A stretch of 64,000 nt of DNA from positions 1 through 64,000 of the forward strand of contig VWPU01001236.1 of NCBI GenBank assembly GCA_013398955.1, in the 5' to 3' direction. How positions within the stretch are numbered: the stretch's first letter is position 1; every line of letters begins with the position of its first letter. Of the stretch, positions 1 to 13,559 are shown in pieces. The position numbers were made by a program, and so were the translations under genes. A model generated the notes under the pieces. That model made no database searches and was not told the origin of the DNA. It saw only the letters and a list, made by a program, of their open reading frames with translations. The DNA is from Callaeas wilsoni (Eukaryota; Chordata; Aves; Passeriformes; Callaeidae).

Positions 1-3000
1 AGAACCCAAACCCCTACAGTTGTATTGAAGCTTTAACTATTTTCAGCATCACTTGTCTCCTACAACTCTCTCTGAAAAGAAAACAAAACAAAGTGTCAAT
101 TTTAATCAGATTTTTTGTCCCATGTTCATATTGAACAACTGCAGAAATTTCTGCACATTGTTAGGAAACACATGCTGTGGGTATACTGAAGCACATGACG
201 TTTTATTTTAATTTAAGTGGAATTAATTTTCGAATTAGTATTTGGATCCTGATATGTTATAGCTACATAGAGACACTGTTTAAGTCATTATCTCAGTTCA
301 ATTTGTTTCTGGGTATCATATCAACTTATCTCCCCTTCTTCTCCCTCACCCCCAATACTTCTTTTGTTTCGTTTTGGGTTTTTTTGTATTAGAGATAGTA
401 TTTTTAAACCTTATAATACTGGCTTAAAAGTGACCTTAAATAACACATACAAGAGAAATATGTTTTGCAGAAGGCCATTCTTTCACCATCCAGCTATGAT
501 GTCAAATCAGCCTGAAGGTGTGTTACTTTGTCAGGTATTCTAACTAAAAACTACTCTGGATTTCTTTGACACAATGCAGTGTTACCCAAGGGGCTTTCAA
601 CAAGCCCTTTACATACACTGGCCATTTTAAAATGTGCCTGTCAGCTAATCCCTCATGCTTGAAACTAAAAAAGTTGCTAAAGTTAGTAAGCTAATACATA
701 TTTGAGTTAGCATGTTAGAAAAAATTAATATATAAAAAATATTTTAAATATGGTTTATTCTTTAAACTTGACATTCATATTTTTAATATACATATTTCAC
801 TTGACAGACTCAATTCTGACATTGGTCAGTATTCCACCCCACACCCGATTTGTCTCTATGATCCTCAAGAAACATTTTATATTTAAATATCCAACTTAAA
901 TTTGCAAATCAATTATTATAAGTTTATATTCTTCTATTTTTGCTGTTAAGATGAGAAAGAAGAAAGCCAATTAAACAAGAGAGATAACACAGACTCTGAA
1001 TAATTCAGTGAATCTTAAATTTAGACAGAGACGAAGCACTTCTAAATTGATAATTTTACTGATTTGAGTTCTGACTCCTGAGTTATGTTAGATGCAATTA
1101 TATTAGTCTCAATTTGTAATGACAACTGCCAGGTTTTATTCTTTTGTATGATCACGTAATGCAGAAACATAGGTTCAGGGTTTTTTTCTTCTTAAAGTTA
1201 ATATTAAACTTCAGCTACAGTTATATTTGAACTCCACTTTATTAAATTACTTCAACTTTATGTAACTCAGCTGTCCTTACAAAAACAACCCAGTACACTT
1301 TGTTCAGATATATTTTTACATTACAAGAATACAGAATAAGATTCTTTTCATTTATCTTATAATTCACTTTCTGGAATTGAACTGCCTATATGTATTTTAA
1401 ATTTATTAAATTGAAAAAGAGATATCTGAGTATAATCAAAAGGAAAGACTAAAAGACAAGCCCAAACTAAATCAAACCAAAAAACTATTCAGAACAAGCT
1501 AACTTCGTAAAATATTATTACAGAAACTTTTACAGAATTAGACAATCATCTCTGAAGATATTAACCCATCTTCTCAAGGCAATTACAGTTGAAAATATTC
1601 TGAGATCTATGGGAAGTAGTTTGGCTCCAAATAAAATGGTTAAATTCTTCCACTAGAGAGTTGCTAACAAAAATGGATCTTTCTCAGGGATGTGTGAGGT
1701 TAGTCAGTCCATCAAAGTCTTTTTCTGGCAAGCAAATTATTGCACTTTGGAACATCAGAGCACTTAGAAAATTAGAATTTATTCCACATCTCATTGTTAT
1801 TAATTTCATTAAAGTGAATAATAATAATAATCCCCTCCCACACTTAACTATGCATATTTTATGTGTCGCTGCAAGTTCTAGATATCACTTCTGATCAGTG
1901 GGGGTTTTTTTTAATTTTTGATCTAAACAAGCTTAAATCCTTTGTAGGGCTAAAGACAAAGTCAGCTCACCAAGGTAAATACACATCCAACATCTAAGGC
2001 TAATTAATTTTCACAAGATGAGTTTTGCCACATGACAAGTAGTGGAGGAACCTCTGAAGCTGTGAAGTGCCTAGGGTTTAGACAGATAACATCAGTTCAG
2101 ATGAATCCCAGCCTGACAGGTTTTTGTTAGGGACCAGTGAACACAAGCTAAAGGTTTAATTCCAGGATATATAGCTCCTTATAATTCATGTCTATCTAAA
2201 TAAAGTCAGATCAATGTTTTATTAATATCTAAATATGAAAAGGTATTTTCATTTACAGAAGTGTGAGAAAAAATCAATAGTTTTAAAAAGAGCAAAAAAT
2301 GTGCAATTTGTTCAAATTAAGAAAAATTTTGAGTGATTTTGTTTCTTTGTCTTTAATATGTAATTATTTTATACTTTAAAATTTTAGAGTTCTCAAATTT
2401 ACCTAGCAGTTATTTTTAAACATGACAAACACTCTAAATATCTTAGGACTGTGTGTTTAAATATGTATTTAAATTGCATGAAGGAATTTTTTCTTTATGT
2501 ACCACCAACTACAATTTATAAAGAAATATATAAATAAAAATGAAAACCTCTCTTACATCCACTTTCAAGGAATTTATGAGATTAGAAATCAGATTTAAGA
2601 GGTTGCCACTGTAGTAAATTTTAATAGATTTTTGATTTTTAGTTTCTCCCTAATTTTTGCACATTTTGAGTTTAAGATTATGGAGATTATCTTTTAAAAA
2701 TTTATTTAAAAACTTAAACAATACAATCAATAAAATAAGATTAAGGTAGCAAAAAAAAAGTCAGATCCATTATAAAATAAAAAATAAATTGTAATTTAGT
2801 TTATTTAATGCATATCAGTCTTTTGGGCTTTTAATTTTCATCTTTAGATATGTGAAAAGAACAATTATTCCCCAATTAGATTATTAATTTAAAAAATTAA
2901 AATAAATTTCCCTTTTCAGTGATTTCTTGTTATCCCTATATTGGTAATGTGAATGAGCATTTTAAGGTCACTTAAAAACTCACCAGCTAAGGTATCACCA
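1..3000. other. AT-rich non-coding DNA, nothing recognised
   Basis: Very AT-rich sequence with many short A and T runs. I see no retroelement signature, RNA gene or convincing exon. The two short open frames here (177-392 and 1661-1894) have the L/F/I/S-rich composition expected of chance frames in AT-rich DNA. Confidence 0.6.
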
Positions 3001-3017
3001 ATAACAGGCTTACCATA

Positions 3018-4060
3018 AAAGTGATAGCACAACAAAATTCCTTGGCAAGGGTCACTCTACTACTTACCAGGTGGTTAAAGCACACTGAGGAAAAGCAAAC
3101 AAAAATCCAGACTCAATCGATCCAAAAGAAAATAAAGCAAAAACTATATATGCATGGGCTGGAGTGGGCAGGGAGGGCAGGGAGACAAAAGTATAGGAAA
3201 GGTTAAGGATCAAATAAATATGGCCTAAAGGCCCAACAGCACTTGTCTGAACTTAAACTCAACAGCATTTAACTTAACTTAATCGATAACTTAAGTTAAA
3301 CGGAGGATTAATATAGAATTTACCACAACAGTGACTTACTCATAGGCCTACCTTACTTACGAACCCAAAGTAGTTAAGAATCTAGGAGAGCAGAATTCCT
3401 AGTACAAGTGATATAACAGCTTCCCGCTCACATACACACGAAGAGTTTGTACAAAGTACCTGTGAAAAATTCCCCTTGAATTCAGTGAAATACTCACTTC
3501 AGATGCCTCTGCCTCTTCTCAGCAGGCAAAGGAGTTGGGGTGTCAGCACAGGATCCATTGTCACTCAGCAATCTTCTGAGTACAGTAAATTTGAGAGTTC
3601 TCTGGCTTTTAGAGGCCTCACTCAGAGGCACTTTGCTGGCCACAGCTGCTGTGGTCCAGGAGAGCTCAAAGCTCTCATTTTGGACCACTCTTTAGAGGTC
3701 TGCAAGAGAGTGTGTTATAGTCACAATAATTTTTCATCCTGGCTGCAATTCAGGTAGGTAAGTTTCTTTGAAAGTTTGATAACAAAAATACTATTCCACA
3801 TGGGTTGATATTCAGGCAAAAAATAAGTCTCCAAGGCTGTTCCTTAAAAATAAAAATAAAAATAAAAAAAAAAAAAAAAGCAGGAGCTCGTTAGACAACA
3901 CAGACAGTATTTCTGATAAGCAGATAGTGTTTCTGATAAGCTCAAGAGGAGCTCAGCCCAGGTGCTGTTCATCAAGGCTGAGGCCTCACGAGCATTTCTT
4001 AAATGACAGTGTTACGTCGGAGGGGAGGGATGCACCACCAAAACTGGTCAGACATTTGCG
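3018..4060. repeat. Probable LTR-like interspersed repeat
   Basis: This stretch is more complex and GC-richer than its AT-rich surroundings, and its wording resembles passerine endogenous-retrovirus LTRs as I remember them. Visible landmarks are a TATA-like ctatatatgc near 3147-3156, AATAAA-type signals near 3131 and 3211, a perfect 10-bp inverted repeat (3268-3277 with 3291-3300), and an A-rich tract at 3846-3880. I could not find convincing TG...CA ends or a target-site duplication, so limits and strand are uncertain. It may be one roughly 1-kb element or a 3018-3760 element plus a separate piece from about 3880. Open frames of 93 and 64 codons on opposite strands at 3476-3757 show no known protein similarity. 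Confidence 0.35.
3846..3880 (+). repeat. A-rich simple repeat (AAAAAT)n grading into poly-A
   Basis: About three aaaaat units followed by a run of A inside the LTR-like block. It could be a decayed poly-A tail or plain slippage. Confidence 0.8.
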
Positions 4061-4529
4061 TGATGTCATGGTCTGGAATGTCACAGGCGCACTGCTTTAC
4101 TAGAAGTTTCTAAGACAATGAAGACAACTGTAGATCATATGGGACTTAGGCACCTAAATTTACAAGACACCTACCCTCTAGCTGGAGTCAACATGAATCT
4201 CAGAATGAAATCATGACAGCCAGATAAACATAGGCATTCACTTGAAATTCTGTTGTTCTTTATTTTATTCTACTAGGGAATCTGACCTCCTTAAGCTTCC
4301 AGAGGGGGTCAGAAGTTTTCTTTACATCCTGTGCCTTAATCTGCTGTGCTATGTGACTAAAAAAACCCAAAAATGCCTGAAGAAAAGAATATCAGACATA
4401 TACCCATATATTTAACAGGCCTATGTTGTATATGAAAAACACAGAAAGCACAGAGATCCCACAGCAAAAATGTGTTTCAGTCAGTTTGAAGTTGGGAGGA
4501 ATTCCAATCCTCTTACCTAAAAGAACGCA

Positions 4530-4960
4530 TTAGAATAGGAAAAGTTTCAGAGAACAGCAAGAAGGATTGATAAAACTAAAATGTACATGTGTAATGTTGA
4601 ATAGTCTAGAACTTCTAAGCCTGCAAAAAAGAAATAATAGCAAATTTATAAGTGTAAAAGCTTTTAAGTGGTAGAATCAAAGCATATGAGACATCTGTTC
4701 ACAGTCTCTTCCAATGAAAGTACTGCAGCCACCAGATAAAATCTGGGATCAAAAGAAGAAGGTAGTATCATTTCATGAAGAGAATAACAGACCTCTTTCT
4801 GCTTTGCAAAGGACTTTTTTTATGCTGGGAATTTAAATAAGCTCAAGGAGAAGATAGACTAATCATTGGAAGAGAGATCCACAGTAGATTTACCAACTAG
4901 AAAAGCTAAATGTTAGAAAACAGAACAGAAAACAGTCAGAAGCTGAAAGAGCATTACAAG
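4530..4960 (+). repeat. Possible very old CR1/L3-type LINE remnant
   Basis: A faint match to the 3' coding end of CR1-like LINEs. Around 4590-4635 a frame reads roughly L-N-S-L-E-L-L-S-L-Q-K-R, against the conserved L-R-E-L-G-L-F-S-L-E-K-R-R of avian CR1 ORF2. The following sequence keeps a loosely LINE-like order, but stops and indels are frequent. If real, it predates the better-preserved CR1 copies in this window. Confidence 0.3.
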
Positions 4961-5827
4961 GAAAGTCTCACAGTGCATTGCCAATTCTTTAGCTTTGCTT
5001 GAACATCTATTTATGGATGTAGTTTGAAACAAAGTACAATGGATGAACAATATGTATGAATCACAACTCACAGTTTAATGCCATTCTTCCTTTCAGTTCT
5101 TTCTTTGAATTGCAGATTGAGTAATTCCTTTTCTTTCATCCCAGTGTTGTAGGCAAAATCATCTTGAAGACAATAATTTTTGCTATATTCCTGTCTCTTG
5201 GCAACACTACTAAGAACGAATCAGGCAATAGAGAGGGAATATTAACCTCGTAGATTGATAAAGATTGATGCATTTGACAATTAAGAATTCTAGACTTCCA
5301 CTTATGTTACCCAGATGTATTTAAAAGTCATAGAACAACAGAAGGTGTGACTTGCAAGAGAGCTGTCACAGGAACTTTCCCATTTATTGAGCCACAGAAG
5401 GATGAGAAGCATTTGTCTTAATAGATACTGTCTAGAATTTCTCAAAATCTGTGGCTGAATTTCTATAATGAATATTTAAAGTACCATAGAGCAATAAGTC
5501 TAAAATTAAGAACTAGAAGCCACTAACTCCCCTTCCAGAAAAATACTAGTTAAGCTACAGAATCTATTCCATTTTTTGGCATATGATTTGGAACTATTTT
5601 CTTTGACTGCAGCTAATTTACTAGCATGTCTCTACCTCTTTTATTCCTTTTGCTTGTTTTCCTGGGTAAAAATTATGTGTATTCCCACAAAATTTACAGG
5701 ATGTTCAGCCTAGAAATGTCAAATTCTGAGTCAGTGCTCTAAATTTTTGGTTGGTATAGTCAGAATTTTCCACAATATTCATGGCATGTAGAAAAAGAAT
5801 TAAAATGTAAATGCGCTTTGTAAAAAA

Positions 5828-6006
5828 AATGGTGAGGCACAGGAGAAGGTTGCCCAGAGAAGCTGTGAATGTGACATCCCTGAAAATGTTCGAAGTCAGG
5901 CTGAACAGGGTTTCGAGAAAGCTGATTTCATAGAAGGGATTCCTGCCCACTGCAAGGGACCAGTAATAAACTTTAAAGGTTGCTTCAAACGCAAACCATT
6001 CTATGG
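5828..6006 (+). mobile_element. CR1 LINE fragment, 3' end
   Basis: This is the last part of an avian CR1 in sense orientation. It contains the landmarks ggttgcccagagaagctgtg, catccctgaaaatgttc, the cctgcccactgcaaggga segment, and an end reading caaaccattctatgg, the usual CR1 3' terminus. It is severely 5'-truncated at about 180 bases, as most CR1 insertions are. A minus-strand open frame over it (5705-5950) is an antisense by-product. Confidence 0.85.
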
Positions 6007-7379
6007 TGCCACAACTCTGTGATTCTGTTGCCTGACTATGGCTTTCCTAATTAGCTCACATAGATGAACCATGGTAACAGGAGATAGTCAGTGTTCATAG
6101 CTCTTAATGAGGAATTTAATCTTAGAGATAAACAGTGGAGGTTTCTCAGGGTCCAAAAGAAAAGGTGGTATGTGGCAAGTCAGAAGGCAGATGTTGGTAT
6201 AGAAAATGAAATCTCAAACAGCTGTTACATCCAGAAGGATGAAAAAAATGAAGAAGAGAACATGAGGCCAGACAGAGAGGTTGTAAAAAATTCTCCACTG
6301 CTCATAAAGTTAAGCAGCACTTTGGTGAACAACAGAATTCGTAAATGAGAGTGCTACAAGTACCTAAGCTGGTCAATGAAGGGTAAATTGACTATTTGTA
6401 TATTACCATGTGACTTCAGAGCCGGCATAGGGTAAAATTCATCAAGAAAAAGAAAATATTTTCAGCAAGAATTGTTTTTACATTAAAAAAATTGTCAGTT
6501 CACAATACTTCTGTGAACCTTTCCCATTAATATAGGACTTGCTGAACACAGAGAGTGTTTCAACAAGTATTTCTTAGGCACCTTTATGAAAATCGCTCGT
6601 GATTTTATTGAACAGTAAATTCTGACTACATATTCACCTGTAATATTCAGAACTTGGGACCCAGATTCTATTGCGTTTCACAATAAAACTCCAGAGGATA
6701 AAAAACCCAAATATCTGACTAACAAAAGTCTGTTTCCCAGAAGTAAGTCTGTGTGGGCGGATTTTTCACAGAATTTTCACTAGTCAGTCAGTAGTCCACC
6801 TCTGCAGAGAAGAAGAAAAAAAAAAATTCCAAAGAAAACTATAGCACAATTTGAGCCAGCATTTTAATCAGATTGCCTATGGACTTTAGTGGAAGATATG
6901 AATAATTTTTGAGTAACATGTGTAATTTTGACTGTCACAATCTGCTTGTGAATGTGTCAAGGTAATATACCAGTGCAGAAGTTTACTGAGTTCCTACAGA
7001 ATCCTTTTAAAATAAATTTTCCACTTAACTAAAAAAGAAAAAAAAATCGCAACTTATTATTTCATATATTGATATTTTGGTTTGATTCATATAACCTAAA
7101 GTTAATAGAAATATTTTCCAATGGTTTATCATACTCTAATGCAGACTCAAAATCAGCTTGCTTGTGCTTTCTTAGCAGAACTACTATGCAGCTCATAGAA
7201 ATAACATGTTTAGAGATTACTCTATAAGCAGTGAGGAGTTATTCTTATTTCTCATGATAATTTTTTTTTTCCACAAATGCATATCCAGTGCTTTATGACT
7301 TCAGAATAAAGCAGTCCTTAAAACATCAAACAAAACCCACCACAAGAAAATACTCAAACCACAAAACCCGTAACAGACT

Positions 7380-8350
7380 CTAGAAGATTCTGAACATCCA
7401 TTCCTTTTGGAAGGAGTGAAGTCTCTGTGGCTGAAGTGGGCAGCTCTGGTGACAGCATGATGTGCAGCACTCTTTTGTTGAACAGGAGGTCACTCTTGCC
7501 CACAGTACCCTAAACTCTTTCTTTGACAATTCAGTCCACCACTTCCTTGGCTGATTTTGCATCCTCCTCCCCCTGTTTTGCTGTTCCTAGTTGAAAGCCT
7601 TCCTTATCTGCCTGCTGAAAATGCTTTTCCCCTGCTTTAACAGGTGGATCCTAGGTCTCTTCCTAGCAGTCCTCCGTCCTCGAAGGCATGATAGTAAAAC
7701 CCAAATCTCTTTTGTTGACACGAACTCATGAACTTTGGAAACAGATGTTGACACACAGGATAAGTCTACTCCTCCTCAAGTCCTTTACCTGCAGCATTAG
7801 GCTCAAGTGGGAAACCATCCTTGTTGCTTGTCCCTAGAGAAAATTATCCTGATATACTCCAGGTCTTCCCTGGTATTATTGTTGATGTCCATATGGAAGA
7901 GTATCAGGACATTACAGTCCAAAGGCCAGACAAGCTTAGACAGCCTCCCCGCTATGTCCCGAGTTCAAGCTTCTGGTAAGCCACAAATTTTCTATACAGC
8001 TGATCAAATCAGCAAATATGTACTGCATTTCCTTGAGCAGGGACTCTCCCACTACTGTCACCCACCACTTCCTTCTAGTGCTGCTGTGTGTCTGAAGCTC
8101 AGCTGGTTCAATGCTCTTGGACATATGCTCCAGCCCCTCCTGTGAAATCAGGGCACAGGGCCTCATGTGCAGTTACAAATTTGCAGCTGGTGCTCATTAT
8201 GTTTTGCTGCAGGAATATTGACAGGGTTTCTTTCACAAATACTGATGGATCTAACTTAAAAATGTCTCACCTACTCAGACTTAGGAAACAATGTATCACA
8301 TGTAGTTGCAGTTTATGTCTTGCACATCTTGATCCACTAATTCATCTCTG
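7380..8350 (-). mobile_element. CR1 LINE fragment carrying a decayed ORF1 (esterase-like) region
   Basis: Read on the minus strand, this has the segment order of avian CR1 ORF1, which encodes an SGNH/GDSL-type esterase-like domain. At 8030-8070 a block I equivalent reads V-T-V-V-G-E-S-L-L, where the family has V-V-G-D-S-L-L, so the D is lost. About 25 residues on is S-L-N-S-G-H-S-G-E-A-V, matching the G-A-R-I-R-D-I-A-E-A-V region. Next is L-V-W-P-L-D...L-I-L-F-H-M-D-I-N-N, where the family has H-V-G-T-N-D. Finally, near 7640-7700, I-H-L-L-K-Q-G-K-S-I-F matches the D-G-I-H-L-T-K-x-G-K-S block. Frameshifts and stops separate these blocks. The end near 8350 is approximate and no 3' CR1 tail belongs to this piece. 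Family assignment is firm for 7400-8170 and weaker outside. Confidence 0.65.
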
Positions 8351-8473
8351 GCTGGTTTAGACCTCCCCCATTCTGCCCTTGAGCATCTAATTAACAGAAG
8401 TACATTTTTCTCAACATGTAGGTAAGTAATATAGAAAGCAAAACACGACATCATGATAAATAACCACTAAATA

Positions 8474-8702
8474 AATAGAATGGTAAAATAATCTGAGTTG
8501 GAAGGGACCCATTGGGATCATCAGCTCCTATTCCTGATCCTGAGAATAACACCATGTGCCTGGGAGCGTTGTCCAAACACTTCTTGAACTCTGTCAGGCT
8601 TGTTGCTGAGACCACTTCCCTTGGGATCGGGATCTTGTTCCAGTGCCCAACCACCCTCTGGGTGAAGAACCTTTTCCTGATATCAAACCTAAATAGGATA
8701 TT
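8474..8702 (-). mobile_element. CR1 LINE fragment, 3' end
   Basis: Antisense CR1 3' terminus. On the plus strand it starts with aatagaatggtaaaataatc and then gagttggaagggacccattg, the complement of the usual CR1 end. It continues through ttgtccaaacacttcttgaactctgtcaggc and ccctctgggtgaagaacc (split here for length). On the minus strand the end of ORF2 is readable as H-W-N-K-I-P-I-P-R-E-V-V, close to H-W-N-R-L-P-R-E-V-V of CR1, with one extra codon. It is about 230 bases, 5'-truncated. It lies next to the ORF1 remnant at 7380-8350 in the same orientation. The order is wrong for a single intact element, so it is a separate insertion or a rearrangement. Confidence 0.9.
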
Positions 8703-9189
8703 TAGACTTTGTGATGTTTAATCTTAGAACTTGCTGGTTGTAGTTTTGTGGCTGAATGCATAGTATTAATTAAGCATGTTATTACATTAATTTTCAGTCA
8801 TTAGCAGTATAATTTCCAATCAACGATATCTTTGTACTTAGCATAAATTGCAGAGTTTAAGTAGCAGTGGACTACAGGGGCGACTTGTGTGGGAAGAGAC
8901 AGTGAACTGCCAAATGACAGTCATATCCCATTCCAGACAGCTCAAACTGTTGTTAGTAACCTGTCATGCACCAAAACTTCAGAGCATCAGCCAAGCACAC
9001 AGCACCCATACTCAGATGTGTTTCAGGAATAAATTTGAAACAGCTGAAGGCTGGAAACACACTGCACATTTTTGGAGATCCTACTGGAGATATGCTCAGG
9101 GAGGAGAAATCTGAAGCCAAAAAGGTCAGGTCTTCTTCTTTTTCTTCATTGATTCCCCTATCAATGATTCAAAATACATGATGCATTGG

Positions 9190-12100
9190 CTTGCTCAAAA
9201 ATAGATATCATGGTACTTACCAGCATGCACAAATTTCTGAATTCAGTCCCAAGTACCCTCTTAGCCTACCTGTTTCTCAGATAACACATTTTTCTCACAG
9301 GTCATGAAGTACAAAGGATACTCAGAAAACTTTATCCTCCATGTGATTCTGTAGTTCCTGTTCGTTGCCTTATTTTCATTCATATATTTCAAGCATTTAC
9401 CATGATATTAAAATATTTGCAAAATCTACTCATATGTATCATTTACATAAGTTGTAGTGGCAAAATATTAAGAAACAGTAACCTTCTAAGTGTCTGAGAA
9501 CACAAAATATGGAAGGGTTTTTATTCATTGATCGATGAACATCAGATTTAATAGTTTATCTTTTTTTCTCCATTGTCAGTTCTCAGTCTTTGTTTTAAAA
9601 AAATGTATTGCCAGACTGCAGAAGTTTCACTGTTAACAGGTACAACAGTTCAAAAAGTTTCACAAATTTATGAAAAAATAGTTCCTCCATCTCTCTGTCC
9701 CTTTAATTTTTTTTTTTCAAACACTTTATACACTTTAGTGATTCTTTCTTCCTTAGACCTTTTTGAAAAGGCAGGTGAGAACTTTCTCAGAAACATGTTT
9801 TCACAGGGAAATGTAAAGTGATTTAGAATTAAACGTATTTTCAAAGGAACTTGTTTCAAAGGTAAAAGTTATTCTATATTTGATTAAGCTACTTTAATCT
9901 ATAAAGCAATATTGTTATCACAAACTCAGTCTGAGATTCTTTAGTGGGAGATTAAAGAAAGTTCCTTTGAAATTAGAATGGATACACACTTTTCATGCTG
10001 AACATTTGATAAATTTGTGGATAGTAATTACATACTTGTTAGAGAATAAATTTGAAAAGTTTTCTGCTTCTTGAATTTATCTGTCTGTATTTGGCTTTCT
10101 GCTTCCAACTTTAAAAAATGTTAGATTTGTGTTCAATCACCAGTTTCTAAACTACTTTTAACCTCACACATACTCTCCTCTATTGTATTAGTGGCTTTCT
10201 CTTCTCTTTTGAAAAGATTCTGTTATGAAAATACACAAGACAGTCGAAAGAAACTGTAGTATCCTATATGTCGCATATGAATAATTTTTTTATTTTGTAA
10301 TAGCATCTTACATTGAGGAAAAGTAATATTTTTTTACCTGTCTATTAGCTTATCTTTTTCAGCTTGTCTATTTCCGTGCCTATGTAATTCCCCACAAAAT
10401 TAGGACTAGATGAAGAGAAAAAAATCCTAAATGAGTTTGTCATATCAAAGTGTTTTAGTAACTCAAGAACTGGACTCACTGCAGCAATTCAAACACCAAA
10501 GTGAAAAGAATTCTATATTGAATACAGTTCAAAAATATACAAATGCACTCATCTACCTACAGAATATGAGCACAAGATATTATTGACAAAAATTTTCTAA
10601 GGGGAACTCTGGATGTCCTCAATTTGTAGGCTTTTCTTGAATTTTTACTCCAGGAAAAAAAAAAAAAAAAGAAGAGAACAACGACCTGGCAACCCATCAC
10701 ACCTACTGTCCTCCTAATCATGCTTTTCATAAATGTTTATTGATTGACGGCTTCTCTCTGCTGTATTAGAACAGATACTGACCAATATTTGTGATGAAAT
10801 TCTTTCATCTCTTTTTTGGATAATGTCTCAGGTCTCTCTTCGATCAAACACTATCAAAGTGTCAGTACTCCTCTATGTTTGACAAATTGAATTTGTTGTT
10901 AGTAGTGGATATGTCTCCAGATTATTTGAAGTCTACTTTTTCATAAATCCACTTCCTGTCTTTGCCCCATGATAATAAGTTATAACAGATCACATAGATA
11001 TTCAAAGGCTTTGGAGAATAAGTACATTTTAGAGTTAAAAATTCAGTGGGTTTGAGTCTACAGAGGGATTTGAAATTCCAGCTTTATGCAGTAGCAAGTA
11101 CTGAATATATATTCCTATTCTATTATATTGCATGAGAGGTTGCTACTACTGCTGCTATCACAAGCAGATGAACTGGAGGATGAAAGGAAGAGTGAAACCA
11201 GAAAGAAGCAGAGTGGTGGCAGCAGATGCTGCTTCCCGTTTTTCCATCAGTTTTCATTGGCAGCAACAGCTTCCTTCCGGATGTTGTAGGGACTGGCACT
11301 TGCTGCTTAGGCAGCTGCCCTCTATTTTCTGAGAAAAAAGAAATTAAGCTGTATGGAAAGGTCTGCTGAAAAATGGAATAAATTACTAATGCCATTTTTA
11401 ACTCTATTCACCAAGATAATTTGCAATTTTAAGTCCAAAAAATGGCATGAGAAAGAAACATCTCGTGTCACCTAAAGTAATTCAGAAATAAAAATCCACT
11501 GCAGAAGTAAAGAATCAGCTTCAAATCACATGAGTCTGTGGTAGACATGGTGACAGACTTCAATTCTCATGTGGTCACACTCTTGTTCTTTGAATGCAGG
11601 CCTTTTTCATGGTTTGTAAAGTGTCTACTATGACTCCATTATGAGCCTGAATATATAAACAAAAAGCACAGGGTAGTGACAGAATATTTTCTGAGTGAAA
11701 GAAAAAATAATTACTCACAAAACGAGTTCTCTGTCTTTAGAATCATTCTTAGTATGATGATTCCTCTTAACTTTCTAAATAGTCAAAAATACTTATATGC
11801 AATAAAAGTTTATATTAAAAAAATGAATTTGAGGTAATTTCAGTAACATATATAACGGGATGGCAGCTATTACCTTTTCCACTAAGAAATGACTAAGGAT
11901 CACAAGTGAGAAAAAACTAGTAAATATGGTCTAGGGAGCCAGTAGAGTTTTCAAGGAAATACTATATTCTTGCAACAAACTCTGTTGCAGAGCATTTCAA
12001 GCTATACTGCCAAATGATATACAGCATGAAATGTCAGTTAATAGTCTAAAGTTCAACAAATATAAAGAGAGAAGCATTTAAAAATATGAAAGTGCTCTAA

Positions 12101-13120
12101 CATATATATAAAATCCTGACACAATTTAGACTTCCTTTCTGTATTATAAGGGTGTTAATATGTGTTAAATATTTATAAATATTTATTTGCATTCTATTGA
12201 TAAATGAAAATAGAGGTATAAGTTTTGAAAGATCACAAATAATTTTACCAGTTGAAATATTTTAAAGTAAGTACAGTAATTAGTTGAAAAATAACATTTG
12301 GAAACATGATGAGCTGTCAAAATATTGTTTTGAAGCAGTAAAATTAACTTAAATTACTGTTATATAGCAAGCAGTCTCTACCCTGAAAGAACCTTTGCAT
12401 CCAGCACAGAACATCAAATGCTTATACTGACAACAGCAGCAGAAAAGGCAAACTGAAGTGCTTTTATCTCAGACATGAACACCAGCTGCCATAATGCAGA
12501 AATAAAAGTGACTGCATAGTCTACAAGGGGATGTGTCATTTGGAAAGATCTGCAAATGCCAATTTGACTGGAAAGTAAAGTGTGGAAATTTTTCCAGTTT
12601 TCTCAGCCAATCAGACACTAGCTTTACTCCTACGTGTGTGTTAGTATGTACTGTATAATTCAGAAATTCTCTTGAATCTATTTTTATCAGAATCAAGCTA
12701 ACATTTATAATACTTTTCAACATCATTCCTGAAAATTGTTCCAATTTAAAGGATAGTGTAAACAAAGCTAGCTTCAGAATAAGAAAAAATGCCTGGTACA
12801 CCTTCCTGTAAGTAAGAAAATTAAAAGCAAAGAAAACTCAATAAGACAAAGGGATTTTCTGAACTCTGTAAAACTTGACTGCCTTTGTTTCTTAGTAGTG
12901 ATACTTCCCCAATAAATCTGAGTATTGTGGGTAGAAGTTTGCCCAGTCAGATATGCTTTTTAAGCAGGTTGCCATGAAGAGCTCACCAGCCAAGTTCTCT
13001 CAAGGGATCTAAGTAGGAGATGATGCATAATACTGAGTCAGAATTAATCACGGACACCAGCAGAGTGGCAGTACTGCCTAAAGTCCTTGCAAGCGGCAGA
13101 TGACCTAGCTTCCAAAACTG
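9190..13120. other. Unassigned AT-rich DNA
   Basis: No retroelement or gene could be recognised. A more GC-balanced patch at 11120-11340 gives short opposite-strand frames of 90 and 66 codons, neither of which resembles a known protein. An A16 run lies near 10655-10671. Confidence 0.5.
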
Positions 13121-13123
13121 AAC

Positions 13124-13467
13124 TGACAGTGATGCCTTGTAGAGGCTGACCTGGAACAGAGGCTGGACAGAGTGAAAGGATAAAGGGTAGGGATTTATCG
13201 AAAGGCCTCTACAGGGTACACCCTGGGCAGTGCAGGAGTCTCACAGAGACTACACGCAAGATGGACACAGTCACAGGTTTTTTGGACAGATAGAAGTTTT
13301 GCCTATTTGCATATCAGAGGTTAATTGTCCAATTACAGCTCCAGGCAGTGGAGTCCCATTCTCTTAGTTTGCTCCCCTCCAACTCACTTCTGTTTACATT
13401 TCTCGGGGCCTGAGACAGTGAGGTGTCCTTGATTCTCAGGCCTAGAGAGGAATTGTTGTTTCTGACA
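13124..13467 (-). mobile_element. Probable solo LTR of an endogenous retrovirus
   Basis: The block is about 344 bases. On the minus strand it begins TGTCAG (13467) and ends CTGTCA (13124), an imperfect inverted terminal repeat. It contains an octamer-type ATGCAAAT promoter motif (complement of atttgcat near 13306), and a GATAAA poly-A-signal variant (complement near 13195), followed by a pyrimidine-rich R/U5-like end. That order fits U3-R-U5 in minus orientation. No matching target-site duplication was found: ctgaac on the left, aaaatg on the right. No internal retroviral genes adjoin it, so a solo LTR is the simplest reading. Similarity to passerine LTRs is from memory only. Confidence 0.5.
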
Positions 13468-13559
13468 AAAATGGGAAAAGCAGTTGCTAACACTCTATAT
13501 GGAGTTAAGAGTTATACACTAAAGAATTGCAGGATTACAAACATATGAAAATATAAAAG

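Noticed and set aside
4080..4330. Segment with ttaggcacctaaat, reminiscent of ancient amniote repeats
   Set aside because: The resemblance is limited to a short word and could not be extended in either direction.
8820..9180. More GC-balanced stretch with overlapping 88- and 71-codon frames
   Set aside because: It felt repeat-like, but I could not tie it to any element or protein, so it is not listed as a feature.
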